A stretch of DNA of 64,000 nt from Daejeonella sp. (GCF_017495225.1 NZ_JAFEIG010000023.1:1-64000); one strand, 5' to 3'. Shown: positions 1 through 8,616, counted from the stretch's first letter. Notes: a model not told the origin generated them from the letters alone. Made by a program: numbers and translations.

Positions 1-179
1 AATAACGAGGCGGTATCGCCCCTCGCTCATAAAAGCTCATAAAAGTCAAACACCCAGCCCTGAAAGGGCGCAACTTAATAACGAGGCGGTATCGCCCCTC
101 GCTCATAAAAGCTCATAAAAGTCAAACACCCGGCCCTGAAAGGGTGCAATCTAATAGCGAGGCGGTATCACCCCTCGCC
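1..179. repeat. 76-bp tandem repeat, 2.35 copies, palindromic
   Basis: Two nearly identical 76-bp units (1-76 and 77-152) are followed by a truncated third (153-179). Each unit carries two short inverted repeats: GCGAGG...CCTCGC around the sequence CGGTATCGCC, and GCCCT-GAA-AGGGC. The units differ at only a few bases, some of them compensatory within a stem (for example GGGCG to GGGTG). This looks like an intergenic REP-like or BIME-like array. The left end is cut by the window, so the full copy number is unknown. Confidence 0.8.
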
Positions 180-195
180 TTAGCAAAATTTACAA

Positions 196-237
196 CATAA
201 AATTTTTTGATATAAGATATACCTCATAAAATTTTTT
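196..237. repeat. 13-bp direct repeat upstream of Crp/Fnr gene
   Basis: CATAAAATTTTTT occurs at 196-208 and again at 225-237, a start-to-start distance of 29 bp. It lies directly upstream of the Crp/Fnr-type gene at 253. It could be a regulator or curvature element. In AT-rich DNA a chance repeat is possible. Confidence 0.35.
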
Positions 238-252
238 AAATACATTTATAAT

Positions 253-936
253 ATGAGTCAAGACAAAACTAAACTATGGTATTTTGAGAATTTTGACCTT
301 ATGAAAACCCTCCCTACTCGAGAGCTCATGAGATTAAACTCTTCAACAAAAATGACTGAAGCATCCAAAAAGTGCATTATATATTTTCCTGATGAAAGTT
401 CTAATTCTGTTTACTTAATTAAACAAGGCAAAGTTAAAATTTCAAGAATTTCGGAAGAAGGTAAGGAGATTATAATTGCCATTTTAGGTCCAGGAGAAAT
501 ATTTGGTGAGTCCGCTATTACAGAAAAGGGATTAAAAAGGGATGAATTTGCCGAAGCCACTGAAGATACTATTTTATGCAACATGTTTTCTGAGCTTATT
601 CAAGAATTAATGGAGAATGATCCATCATTTGGTTTTAGAATTACTAAAATAATTGGATTTCGCTTAAAAAGAATACAATCCCGTTTTGAATCACTCATTT
701 TTAAGCAATCAGATGAGAGAGTAAAGTCATTTATTAAAGATCTTGTGATAGATGAAGGTCAAAAAAACAGCAATGGTGAAATTGAATTAAAACTTAATCT
801 TACTCACCAAGACATTGGGAAACTCACTGCTACCAGCAGGCAGACTGTAACAACAGTTCTTAATAATCTTGAAAAAATGAATCTAATAACTTATGGCAGG
901 TCGAAAATAGTAGTTAAAGACCTAAGCAAGTTTTAA
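253..936 (+). CDS. Crp/Fnr-family transcriptional regulator
   Basis: A 227-residue protein with the two domains of the Crp/Fnr family. The N-terminal cyclic-nucleotide-binding-like beta-roll (about 25-135) includes GPGEIFGESAI. The C-terminal winged helix (about 150-225) has a clear recognition helix in LTHQDIGKLTATSRQTVTTV. No N-terminal cysteine cluster of the FNR type is seen. The usual R-S/T-A motif that contacts the cyclic nucleotide phosphate after the GE(F/L) segment is not conserved (RDEFAEA), so cAMP binding is doubtful. The ATG start is preceded by AT-rich DNA with no clear Shine-Dalgarno. The 3' end overlaps the convergent glycosyltransferase gene by 15 bp. Which genes it controls is unknown; the arsenosugar operons downstream are candidates by proximity only. 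Confidence 0.85.
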   Translation: MSQDKTKLWYFENFDLMKTLPTRELMRLNSSTKMTEASKKCIIYFPDESSNSVYLIKQGKVKISRISEEGKEIIIAILGPGEIFGESAITEKGLKRDEFAEATEDTILCNMFSELIQELMENDPSFGFRITKIIGFRLKRIQSRFESLIFKQSDERVKSFIKDLVIDEGQKNSNGEIELKLNLTHQDIGKLTATSRQTVTTVLNNLEKMNLITYGRSKIVVKDLSKF

Positions 937-2265
937 TTTATTCTTCTCACTTAAATACCAAGTAATTACTAAGCCATATTCAAGTAATAGTACCCAAGCG
1001 TTTTCCATAAAAGGTACTGAGGCATAGGTTAGATAAGTTAAGAAAATCAGTAAGGACCATATGAGCGCGAATCGATGGTTTGAAAACACACTGATTAATA
1101 CCAAAAAAGTTAAGTACCATGGATGTATTATTAAGGAAAACAGATAATATACAAAGAGTATTGTTAGAGCACTCTCAAAAAATATTTTATCGCTTTGCTT
1201 GAGTTTAGATTTGAGTGAGATGTACATAATTAGCGCAAAAGATATGATAGGAAGTAGTTTGCCAATTATTGCAATTTCATTATAACCTGAAATCTGAAAT
1301 CCTATCCATCTTGCTAAATAATAAATGCTTGCATTAAATTCAAATTTCTGAAAATACAATCCTACACTATTTCCAATATTGCTTATTAGTTCTTGATTTA
1401 TAAACGGCAAGAACAAAACAGAGCTTAGCAGCAGAACAAGCAAAGAATAAATAAAACCTTTTTTTAAGCCAAGCTTTTTAATGATTAATGGCAATAAAAC
1501 TAAAGGAAGGAGCTTTGTGCTTACTGCCAAAGAAAATAAGATTGAAGAAAAAATAATGTTATTTATTAATAAAAAATAAAAGGAAGCAACAACAAAAAAT
1601 AACATTACACCTTCAAAATGCAGATTACCACTGATTTCAACAATTACCAATGGATTTAATAAATAGATAAGAATTCTGTTTTTGGGTAATTTTAAAAAAG
1701 CAATAATTTTTGTGAGAAAAAAATAGCTGCCAATTTCAGCCAGTAAAATTACTATTCGTAAAATAATTATGGCTCCATAATTACTTGATAATGATAGCTT
1801 TGAGGCAATAAAAAAAATAAAATGTAGTACAGGCGGATATACAGAATAATAATTGGGAGAATTCATTTTAAGATAAAGCGCATTATTCATTTCACCAACA
1901 AGTAAAGATTGCTTTTGAACTTCATCAGGCAAATACAAAAAAGGATTGATACCTTCTTCAATCAAACGACCATCCCAAATAAATCGAAAGTAATCATCAG
2001 AAAGTGCGGGAACAGCCAGAATGAATATGGCTCTAAATAAAAAAGAGGATATTAAGATAAAATTAAAATTCCTATCAGATAAACTGGGCTTGAAAACAAC
2101 AAATAAATAGAAAGAAAAAAGCAAGGCAATTCCGGCAAACAATTGAATACTTTCAGTTCGCTCCGTATAGTATCCTAATAGCAAATAACAAATCACAGAG
2201 ATGAACACGCCTATACTCAGGATTATGTTTTCCGAACTAAATACGCTTTTATTAAAATTAAACAT
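922..2265 (-). CDS. integral membrane glycosyltransferase, GT87/DUF2029-like
   Basis: About 447 residues, almost entirely hydrophobic, with roughly ten or more membrane segments. The first periplasmic loop contains LSDDYFRFIWDGRLIEEGIN, the acidic loop motif typical of polyprenyl-phosphate-sugar-dependent GT-C transferases. I place the start at the ATG at 2265 (MFNFNKSV). The open frame extends to a GTG at 2337, but that would overlap the upstream gene by 68 bp. The upstream GT2 gene ends 4 bp before this start, so the two are co-transcribed. The upstream enzyme probably makes a lipid-linked sugar that this protein transfers outside the membrane. The acceptor is unknown. Confidence 0.75.
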   Translation of the reverse strand: MFNFNKSVFSSENIILSIGVFISVICYLLLGYYTERTESIQLFAGIALLFSFYLFVVFKPSLSDRNFNFILISSFLFRAIFILAVPALSDDYFRFIWDGRLIEEGINPFLYLPDEVQKQSLLVGEMNNALYLKMNSPNYYSVYPPVLHFIFFIASKLSLSSNYGAIIILRIVILLAEIGSYFFLTKIIAFLKLPKNRILIYLLNPLVIVEISGNLHFEGVMLFFVVASFYFLLINNIIFSSILFSLAVSTKLLPLVLLPLIIKKLGLKKGFIYSLLVLLLSSVLFLPFINQELISNIGNSVGLYFQKFEFNASIYYLARWIGFQISGYNEIAIIGKLLPIISFALIMYISLKSKLKQSDKIFFESALTILFVYYLFSLIIHPWYLTFLVLISVFSNHRFALIWSLLIFLTYLTYASVPFMENAWVLLLEYGLVITWYLSEKNKLKLA

Positions 2266-2269
2266 TAAT

Positions 2270-2965
2270 TTACAAATACTTAAAGATCGTAGTAATGATT
2301 TTATAGCCAGCTCCAATGGTACCTTTAATAGTTCCACTTACTTTAGAATGCCCAATACGCACTCTGTATTTCACAGGGACTTCCATTGTTTTGAACTTCA
2401 GTTTTGCGGCTTTTAATTGCATTTCAACAGTCCACCCATAATTCCTATCAACCATATCAATCTCCAGAAGCTTATCGTATTTTATAGCCCTAAATGGGCC
2501 CAGATCAGTATAATTAACTTTGTAAAAAAAGTTTAATAATGTCGTTGCCAGCCAGTTCCCGAAAATTTGCTGGGGCATCATTGATCCGATTTCTCTGTTT
2601 CCTAAAGCCCTTGAACCTATAACCATATCATAATCTTGGTTTAAAATAGGAGCTATCAGTTGTGCTATTTCTTCAGGATAATCAGAATAATCGGCATCAA
2701 GAAAAATAACGATATCAGGTTTATTCTTTAGCTCTTTAAGATAAGCAAGGCCTTTTAAACATGCGTTACCATAGCCTTGATTGGGTTCGTCTACCACTGT
2801 AGCCCCTGCATTAAAAGCATTTAGGCTTGTTAAATCATTGGAATTATTGTTCACTACAATAACTTCATTTACTATGTCTTTGGGAATATCGGCTATTACC
2901 TTTCCTACCGAATTTTCTTCATTGAAAGCAGGAATAATAACAACTATGTTTTGCTTATTAATCAT
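2270..2965 (-). CDS. GT2 glycosyltransferase, dolichyl-phosphate mannose synthase-like
   Basis: A 231-residue GT-A fold enzyme. The N-terminal VVIIPAFNEENSVGKVI and the central FLDADYSDYP (the DxD nucleotide-sugar and metal site) place it with the polyprenyl-phosphate glycosyltransferases (DPM1/DPG synthase group). It lacks the long C-terminal membrane part of some relatives. The reading frame can be extended to a TTG at 2977, but the ATG at 2965 overlaps the stop of the upstream gene (ATG inside the last codons) and is the more natural translationally coupled start. It forms an operon with the membrane transferase downstream and the MORN lipoprotein upstream. Confidence 0.85.
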   Translation of the reverse strand: MINKQNIVVIIPAFNEENSVGKVIADIPKDIVNEVIVVNNNSNDLTSLNAFNAGATVVDEPNQGYGNACLKGLAYLKELKNKPDIVIFLDADYSDYPEEIAQLIAPILNQDYDMVIGSRALGNREIGSMMPQQIFGNWLATTLLNFFYKVNYTDLGPFRAIKYDKLLEIDMVDRNYGWTVEMQLKAAKLKFKTMEVPVKYRVRIGHSKVSGTIKGTIGAGYKIITTIFKYL

Positions 2966-3758
2966 CAAATTCTTCAATCTTTAGCAGGTTTCCACTTGAA
3001 TCATAATACTTCCAAGTACCCCATTTTCTTCCATTATACTGTTTGCCCTCTTCTGAAATAATTCCATTTAGATACTTTTTCACATAACCAGAAATTTTAT
3101 CTCGCAAATAACTGGCTTCATGACGTATTTTTCCGTTTTCGTCATAACTTTCCCACCATCCGCTTCTATCGTTATCATTATAATTGCCTTGTTCTTTTAA
3201 TGTGCCATCTTGGTAATAAAACTTCCAGTAGCCCTTTTTAAGCCCCTTTGTATAATTACCGTCTGAAATCAAAATACTATCTGAGGTAAATTCTCTGGCC
3301 AGACCTGAAAGTGTATCATTCCTATAGTTAACGTATTTTGAGCTTCTTTTCTGACCTATTTGTAAATAGCCCCAATAACCTTGTTTTTTATTCTGCTCAT
3401 AATTACCGGCACAAATTAATGTAGTTCCAGATAAAACTTGCCACCAACCCTCAAGCAAATCGTTCACAAATGTGCCTTTATAAGTCAAATTGTGTTTAAC
3501 ATCTTTAATCTCCCAATAACCTTGCTTCAAATTTACTGAATCAACTACCCCATCAATTACATAATTTTCAAAATTATGTTTATTGTAGGAATTAAATGGC
3601 AGATTAATTTTCGGTATGATAGCTAAATATTCTGGCACAAAACTATTTATCGGGCTTTTTTTGCTTGTAGAGAATGAATTATTGTACTCCATTCTAGTTT
3701 CTGAACAAGCAACTAGCAGGAAAAGAAAAAAAATATACCAAAAAGAAATTTTGATCAT
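2958..3758 (-). CDS. MORN-repeat (YwqK-like) lipoprotein
   Basis: A 266-residue protein. The N-terminus is a lipoprotein signal (hydrophobic stretch ending in LLVAC, acylated Cys near residue 18), so it is probably anchored to the outer membrane or periplasmic face. The mature part is made of repeated units of about 22 residues of the form G.Y..G.K.GYW.YY..G.L..EG, as in MORN/YwqK repeats; at least seven are visible (for example KKGYWKFYYQDGTLKEQGNY). Such repeats are structural and no enzyme motif is present. Start is the ATG at 3758; an upstream TTG at 3764 is in frame. It overlaps the next gene by 8 bp. Confidence 0.8.
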   Translation of the reverse strand: MIKISFWYIFFLFLLVACSETRMEYNNSFSTSKKSPINSFVPEYLAIIPKINLPFNSYNKHNFENYVIDGVVDSVNLKQGYWEIKDVKHNLTYKGTFVNDLLEGWWQVLSGTTLICAGNYEQNKKQGYWGYLQIGQKRSSKYVNYRNDTLSGLAREFTSDSILISDGNYTKGLKKGYWKFYYQDGTLKEQGNYNDNDRSGWWESYDENGKIRHEASYLRDKISGYVKKYLNGIISEEGKQYNGRKWGTWKYYDSSGNLLKIEEFDD

Positions 3759-3827
3759 TTTCAAATATAAAAAGTTAAATTCTTTTAGTTTGTCTTAACC
3801 CCGACATTTGATTGAGAACACAAACAT

Positions 3828-3835
3828 TATTTTTG
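3828..3835 (+). promoter_or_regulatory. -7 box TATTTTTG for the DUF547-barrel gene
   Basis: TATTTTTG matches the Bacteroidota -7 consensus TAnnTTTG and lies 17 bp before the ATG at 3853. A TTG at 3808-3810 stands upstream with a 17-bp gap, shorter than the usual 19-21. The box argues against the upstream TTG at 3808 being the start codon. Confidence 0.4.
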
Positions 3836-3852
3836 AAGAAAACAATAAAAAC

Positions 3853-5430
3853 ATGTTAAAACTGAAGATATACTTTTTAGCGGCATTTCTATTTTCCATT
3901 AAGGCAACATCGGCACAGTCAATTGATCACTTAACCACAAAAACGGATGAGTTTTTAAAAAAATCTGTCAAATCTGGATTGGTTGATTATTCGCTTGTAA
4001 AAAATAATATTTCCGAATTAAATGAGCTGCTTAACTTATATCAACAAATTAAACTTGAAGACAATAACGAAAGGAAGGCTATGCTCATTAATTATTATAA
4101 TTTGGGTACCATAAAATTGTTAGCTGATAACTATCCCATTTCTTCACCTCAAGAAATTACTGGTTTTTTTGATAAAAATATTTTAGCATATAAAGGCGAT
4201 AAACTAAGCTTAAATGATCTTGAAAACAAGATTATTAGAAAGGAATATAATGACCCTCGGGTGCATTTTGTATTGGTTTGTGGAGCTCTAGGATGCCCCC
4301 CGATCACAGATTTTGCATATGATGCTAACAAACTTGATGAGCAAATGACCCAACAAACAAAGCTGGCCTTGAATAATGCTGAATTTATTCGGGTGGATGC
4401 CAAACGTGTATTAGTTTCTGAAATTTTTAAGTGGTACAAAGAAGATTTTTTGAAAGAAAATAAAAGTATTATCCAGTTTATAAATAAGTACAAAAATACT
4501 CCTATAGATGAAAAGTCATCTATGGATTATTACACGTATAGTTGGAGGATTAACGACATTAAATCCGTAGTAAATGAAAGTGACACTCAACCTTACGATC
4601 CATCTGAACAAACTGCTAACAAGAAACTTAGTACACAAGAATTTACTCCCTCTGTGCTATATAGCAAAGGTCAATGGGAATATAAGCACTTTAATAATTT
4701 GTATAGCCAAACAGAGGGTTTTGATAATGAAGGAAACAAAGTAAAATATAATAACCGTGGGACTTATTTATCATCTATCAATCAAGTTTTATTTGGAATA
4801 AATTCTCGATTTAATGTTGGATTTGATTTTTGGATAAAATCAGTGCGGATTGATAATATAAATAGTTCACCACTTTCAACATTGTTATTCCAAAATAATA
4901 CTAATGCACGTACTGCACTTTCGGGTATAGGACCTAAGGTTAAATTTCAGCCTTTTAAGCACCTAAGTCGTTTATCAATTCAAAGTACATTTTTAATTCC
5001 TACAGCTAAAGACCAAGAAGGATTATCTAATGGAAGACCCTTTTTAAGCCAGGACAGCTATATATCAATAACACAGGTTTTTTATGATCAGCCAATTGGC
5101 AAAAAAATTCAACTGTTTTTTTCTTTGTCGCCATGGGTATATATAAAGAAAAAGTCTGTAGCAAATAGAACAAGCTTAAGTTCACCACTAGATATTTTTG
5201 TAAGTTATTTCCCTACAGATAGATTTACATTGTACGCACAACAAGGGTATTGGCCAAATTATGGAGAAAATGGAATAGCGTCTTGGTTTAGTCAGCAAGG
5301 ATTAGGTACAAAGTACCAAATCATTAAGGGGAAACTAGAAATTGAAAGCTCTTACACCAAATTTACAATGGGAAGAAATCAGGGTGCTGGATCTACCTAT
5401 AATTTTGGTTTAAGGTTTATTCATTTATAA
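3853..5430 (+). CDS. DUF547 domain fused to outer-membrane beta-barrel
   Basis: About 525 residues from the ATG at 3853, beginning with a Sec signal peptide (MLKLKIYFLAAFLFSIKATS, cleavage after AQS). Residues about 25-235 are a DUF547 domain with the family core VHFVLVCGALGCPP (His138, Cys143, Cys148) and KWYKEDF. From about 260 to the C-terminus the sequence alternates polar and hydrophobic residues, is rich in aromatics and Gly, and ends in FGLRFIHL. That is the pattern of an outer-membrane beta-barrel. The barrel assignment is my inference from composition. It is transcribed away from the lipoprotein operon and lies beside the arsenosugar cluster, whose other operon carries a stand-alone DUF547 gene. 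The function of DUF547 is not established. Confidence 0.75.
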   Translation: MLKLKIYFLAAFLFSIKATSAQSIDHLTTKTDEFLKKSVKSGLVDYSLVKNNISELNELLNLYQQIKLEDNNERKAMLINYYNLGTIKLLADNYPISSPQEITGFFDKNILAYKGDKLSLNDLENKIIRKEYNDPRVHFVLVCGALGCPPITDFAYDANKLDEQMTQQTKLALNNAEFIRVDAKRVLVSEIFKWYKEDFLKENKSIIQFINKYKNTPIDEKSSMDYYTYSWRINDIKSVVNESDTQPYDPSEQTANKKLSTQEFTPSVLYSKGQWEYKHFNNLYSQTEGFDNEGNKVKYNNRGTYLSSINQVLFGINSRFNVGFDFWIKSVRIDNINSSPLSTLLFQNNTNARTALSGIGPKVKFQPFKHLSRLSIQSTFLIPTAKDQEGLSNGRPFLSQDSYISITQVFYDQPIGKKIQLFFSLSPWVYIKKKSVANRTSLSSPLDIFVSYFPTDRFTLYAQQGYWPNYGENGIASWFSQQGLGTKYQIIKGKLEIESSYTKFTMGRNQGAGSTYNFGLRFIHL

Positions 5431-5634
5431 ATTAATTTTTCTAAATACAAGGGATCTGAAAAGGTTCAAAAAAATACTAATTCTATGAATTACACTGTTT
5501 TTATATGCGTGCAAAAAAGATCCTTCTCCAAAAATTAATTCCAAAACAGGGCTTGAAATTATCTAAACGATAATAAAGGATACAAAGAAATGTTTAATTC
5601 TTTACATTTCATGATCGTCAGATGCCATAGTGAA

Positions 5635-5994
5635 TTAAACATGCAACCTGTCTTTAATAAGTTGCATAAACCCTTGTATGTTTCCAATAGTATTTATTTC
5701 ATTGCTACTTATCAGCTTTTTTATCCCATTGTTTGACTTTAAATACACCACAGGATAACTTGTCTTTTCCCTGGGGAATTCATTTTCGAAATTATCTGAG
5801 TATAAAAACTTAAAATCAATACTTAACGAACTTCTAAATTCAGTCCATTCTTTACGTTCGGAAAAATTATCAAAAGTTAAAGCACATAAATTGCAATTGT
5901 ATGTTTGCGGCGAAATGATTTTATGCATAAAATCAAATGCCTTATTCCATAGATCACTTTTGGCATTGTATACGAATAGAACTTGATCTTGCAT
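5635..5994 (-). CDS. small conserved hypothetical protein downstream of arsM
   Basis: A 119-residue soluble protein that I cannot assign to a named enzyme family. The start MQDQVLFVYNAKSDLWNKAF and the pair CNLC (near residues 35-38) resemble a short thioredoxin-like alpha/beta fold: an N-terminal strand, a helix, a Cys pair, and late in the sequence YPVVYLK before a final helix. Only Cys residues 35 and 38 are present, and no nucleotide-binding motif is seen. It lies 153 bp downstream of arsM on the same strand, so it may be read through from that operon or have its own promoter. Confidence 0.6.
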   Translation of the reverse strand: MQDQVLFVYNAKSDLWNKAFDFMHKIISPQTYNCNLCALTFDNFSERKEWTEFRSSLSIDFKFLYSDNFENEFPREKTSYPVVYLKSNNGIKKLISSNEINTIGNIQGFMQLIKDRLHV

Positions 5995-6147
5995 TATTGC
6001 ATTAATATTTATGTCTCATTTCGGTCTATCCTCTGTTACCATTAATTCCTTCTCTCATTCTACAGCACCATGCTCAATTTCAGTTCCAGTCGCATCATTC
6101 CATCTATTTAAGATATAGATTTGTATAAAAGCTTGATAAATAGCGTA

Positions 6148-7125
6148 TTAACAACATCCCCCACCGTCATAAAAGTAGGTTGATTCTGAGATGAAAATAT
6201 CTGCTCGATTAATGGAATTTAAAGCATTGGCTGTTTTATCGCACACAGCCAAAGGTTGATTTTTTAGAAGAGTATGTCCTTTTTTATCATCAAAGAAAGC
6301 TTCATTGCCATAAAAAATCGCGGTTTTGCCTGTAAATACGCAAGGTCCATCTTCTGGCATTGGATCTTTAATTGCACACACTTCAACACTTTCAATAAAA
6401 ATTATATCATTTGTGTCATAATTTTTAGGATCTAAAATACGATATGGTCTTTTAGCACGTATTTCAACTGTGCCAAAACCAACATCCGTAATCATTTTAA
6501 TATAATCTTTTAAAGGCATTGCACCGCTTAAGCACAGAGCACGTAAACGTTCATCGTTTTTTAAATTTTCAGGCATTGCAGTCTCGCAAGTTGGATCAGA
6601 CAATACCAATCTGCCTCTAGGTTTTAAAACACGATACATCTCTGCTAAGGCCTTCTTTAAATCATCCACTTTAAAAATATTAAACAAACAATTTTGAGCA
6701 GCAACATCAACACTGTTATCTTCTACCGGCAAATTAAGTGCATCGCCTTTTTTTAAGGTAACAAAGTCTGATTTAAACCAAGGATTTTCATTCTCAGCAA
6801 TTTTAAAATTATCTCTTGATGCCTGCAGCATTTCATCCACCACATCAATCCCAATTACACCACCTTTAGTTCTGTTAAAATAAGAGAATTGTAAAAGCTC
6901 CATGCCACCACCAACGCCCACATATAAAATTGTAGGTTCATTTACTAAGTCCCGGGGATTAACAGTGCTACCACAGCCATAGTTCATCTGTTGCATAATA
7001 ACAGGTATACTTAATCCTGGCAGTTGCCATATTGGTGTTGTGGTACAGCATAAGCCAACATCGGGCGTAAGAGCAGCTTGCTTATAAACATCTTTCGTTG
7101 TTTGAAGGTATGATTCTATAGACAT
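6148..7125 (-). CDS. arsM: arsenosugar-pathway arsenite S-adenosylmethionine methyltransferase
   Basis: A 325-residue class I methyltransferase. The SAM-binding loop is ILYVGVGGGMELLQF (about 66-80), followed by the acidic end of strand 2 (GIDVVDEML). Cysteines likely to bind As(III) are Cys26-Cys27, Cys51 (in NYGCG), Cys180 (SDPTCETA) and Cys198 (ALCLSG), the set expected for ArsM. The protein also has a C-terminal extension of about 80 residues ending in GGGCC. The expected reaction is stepwise methylation of arsenite to dimethylarsenite using SAM, which feeds ArsS. It is the last gene of the 12113->6148 operon, 3 bp after the glycosyltransferase gene. The ATG start is clear. Confidence 0.88.
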   Translation of the reverse strand: MSIESYLQTTKDVYKQAALTPDVGLCCTTTPIWQLPGLSIPVIMQQMNYGCGSTVNPRDLVNEPTILYVGVGGGMELLQFSYFNRTKGGVIGIDVVDEMLQASRDNFKIAENENPWFKSDFVTLKKGDALNLPVEDNSVDVAAQNCLFNIFKVDDLKKALAEMYRVLKPRGRLVLSDPTCETAMPENLKNDERLRALCLSGAMPLKDYIKMITDVGFGTVEIRAKRPYRILDPKNYDTNDIIFIESVEVCAIKDPMPEDGPCVFTGKTAIFYGNEAFFDDKKGHTLLKNQPLAVCDKTANALNSINRADIFISESTYFYDGGGCC

Positions 7126-7128
7126 ATG

Positions 7129-8616
7129 TTATGTTCTAGGTGAAGTAAAACTTTCTTTCAGAGAATAAAAGAAAACGGTTAAATAGCCTAATGTGAGCAT
7201 AAAATGAAAAGGTAATAATCCATAATCTTGGGATTGAAAACCTTTTATTATACCATAAGCAAAATAAAAAGCTAATGTCAATTCAAGTATATTAACCAAG
7301 CTTAAATGTGGTAATAGGTATTTATTCCTAAGCAAATTTTGTTGATTTTTATTCAAATTGAATTTTGGCGTTCTAACAAAAGGTGTTTTTTTGCCTAAGT
7401 ATCCTTCCAGTACGGCAATACTATTATGCAAAGAAAGTCCCATAGAAACCGTCAAAAATAAAGGGAAAGTAACAATCAAATTTAAAATCGCAGATAATGT
7501 GTTTTTGAACCTCATTGCTGAGGAAACAAAAAACATAGTGAGCAAAATAAAAAAGCTAAATCCAAAAAGAGAAGCGATATAAAAGAAATTTTTAAACTCG
7601 GGCAAAGCAATTTTGATATGCAACAATGGAATACTCAAAATTGCACTTACGAAAATACTCAGGAAGATAGCACTATTTAATAAGTGTATCATTCCATGCC
7701 ATTTTACACCCAATGATTTACTGCTGGAAAAAACTGATTTTAAATGCTTTCTCGCTGTTTCTGCACCACCTTTTGTCCAGCGGTATTGCTGAGTTTTAAG
7801 CGCACTCATTACTGGAGGCAATTCGGCAGGCGATTCAATATCTTCTAAATAAAGAAACTTCCAATCTTTTAACTGTGCTCGGTAGCTCAAATCCAAATCT
7901 TCAGTTAAGGTATCAGGTTGCCAATTTCCTGCATCAATAATACATGACTTACGCCAAATACCCGCTGTACCATTAAAGTTGATAAAACCATCATGAAAAT
8001 TTCGACCTACTTGTTCTACCCTAAAATGTGCATCTAACCCAAATGCTTGTAGTTTTGTAAGGATGGAATAGTTTCGATTTAAATGGCCCCATCGTGTTTG
8101 TATCATACCTACTTTAGCATTGATAAAATACGGAACGGTTTGTATTAGAAAATCTGAATGAGGCAAAAAATCTGAATCAAAAATTGCAATATATTCTCCA
8201 GTAGCCCTTTCTAAACCAGCCTCCAAAGCTCCAGCCTTATAACCAATGCGATTGCTACGATGAACATGTTCAATGTTAATTCCTTTACTTTTCCAAACTT
8301 CTACTTTTGCTTTTACGATGTCAAAAGTTTCATCGGTAGAATCATCTAATACCTGAATCTGCAATTTTTCTTTAGGATAATCAAATTGGCAAATAGTATC
8401 AATTAATCGTTCTACAACATATAATTCATTATAAATAGGCAACTGGACTGTAACAAGTGGGTAGTAGGTTAAGTCCTTCTCATTTAAATTTTTTCTTCTT
8501 TTATTCTTTAAATACCTATAAATAAGAGTAGCTTGGGTAATACTGTATGCAAATATAAATAATAGTGCAATGGAATAAATAACGAGCACTACTATCATCA
8601 AAATCTTCATCGTCAT
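7129..8616 (-). CDS. cellulose-synthase-like processive GT2 membrane glycosyltransferase
   Basis: A 495-residue membrane protein. One N-terminal membrane helix (about 5-30) is followed by a cytosolic GT-A domain with DDS (91-93), DSD (147-149), TED (238-240, likely catalytic base) and QQYRW (276-280), the D,D,D,QxxRW signature of processive GT2 enzymes. About five further membrane helices follow (from about 305). It resembles glucomannan-synthase or ceramide-glucosyltransferase-like members (COG1215) and has no PilZ domain. The gene lies between the polyferredoxin (10 bp) and arsM (3 bp) in one operon. An arsenic-containing sugar or lipid as acceptor is plausible, but this is inferred from position only. 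A second ATG, two codons in, is possible. Confidence 0.82.
   Translation of the reverse strand: MTMKILMIVVLVIYSIALLFIFAYSITQATLIYRYLKNKRRKNLNEKDLTYYPLVTVQLPIYNELYVVERLIDTICQFDYPKEKLQIQVLDDSTDETFDIVKAKVEVWKSKGINIEHVHRSNRIGYKAGALEAGLERATGEYIAIFDSDFLPHSDFLIQTVPYFINAKVGMIQTRWGHLNRNYSILTKLQAFGLDAHFRVEQVGRNFHDGFINFNGTAGIWRKSCIIDAGNWQPDTLTEDLDLSYRAQLKDWKFLYLEDIESPAELPPVMSALKTQQYRWTKGGAETARKHLKSVFSSSKSLGVKWHGMIHLLNSAIFLSIFVSAILSIPLLHIKIALPEFKNFFYIASLFGFSFFILLTMFFVSSAMRFKNTLSAILNLIVTFPLFLTVSMGLSLHNSIAVLEGYLGKKTPFVRTPKFNLNKNQQNLLRNKYLLPHLSLVNILELTLAFYFAYGIIKGFQSQDYGLLPFHFMLTLGYLTVFFYSLKESFTSPRT

Noticed and set aside
1..179. CRISPR array
   Set aside because: The 76-bp unit repeats as a whole, with no variable spacers, and no cas gene is nearby.
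2266..2337. Longer N-terminus (GTG 2337) for the GT87-like protein
   Set aside because: It would overlap the upstream glycosyltransferase by 68 bp, and an ATG with normal spacing exists at 2265.
3762..3769. TATATTTG on the minus strand as promoter of the MORN lipoprotein operon
   Set aside because: It lies 3 bp before the ATG at 3758, so transcription would begin inside the gene.
4149..4493. Antisense open frame inside the DUF547-barrel gene
   Set aside because: It overlaps a well-supported secreted domain, has no recognisable motif, and its amino-acid pattern is that of a shadow frame.
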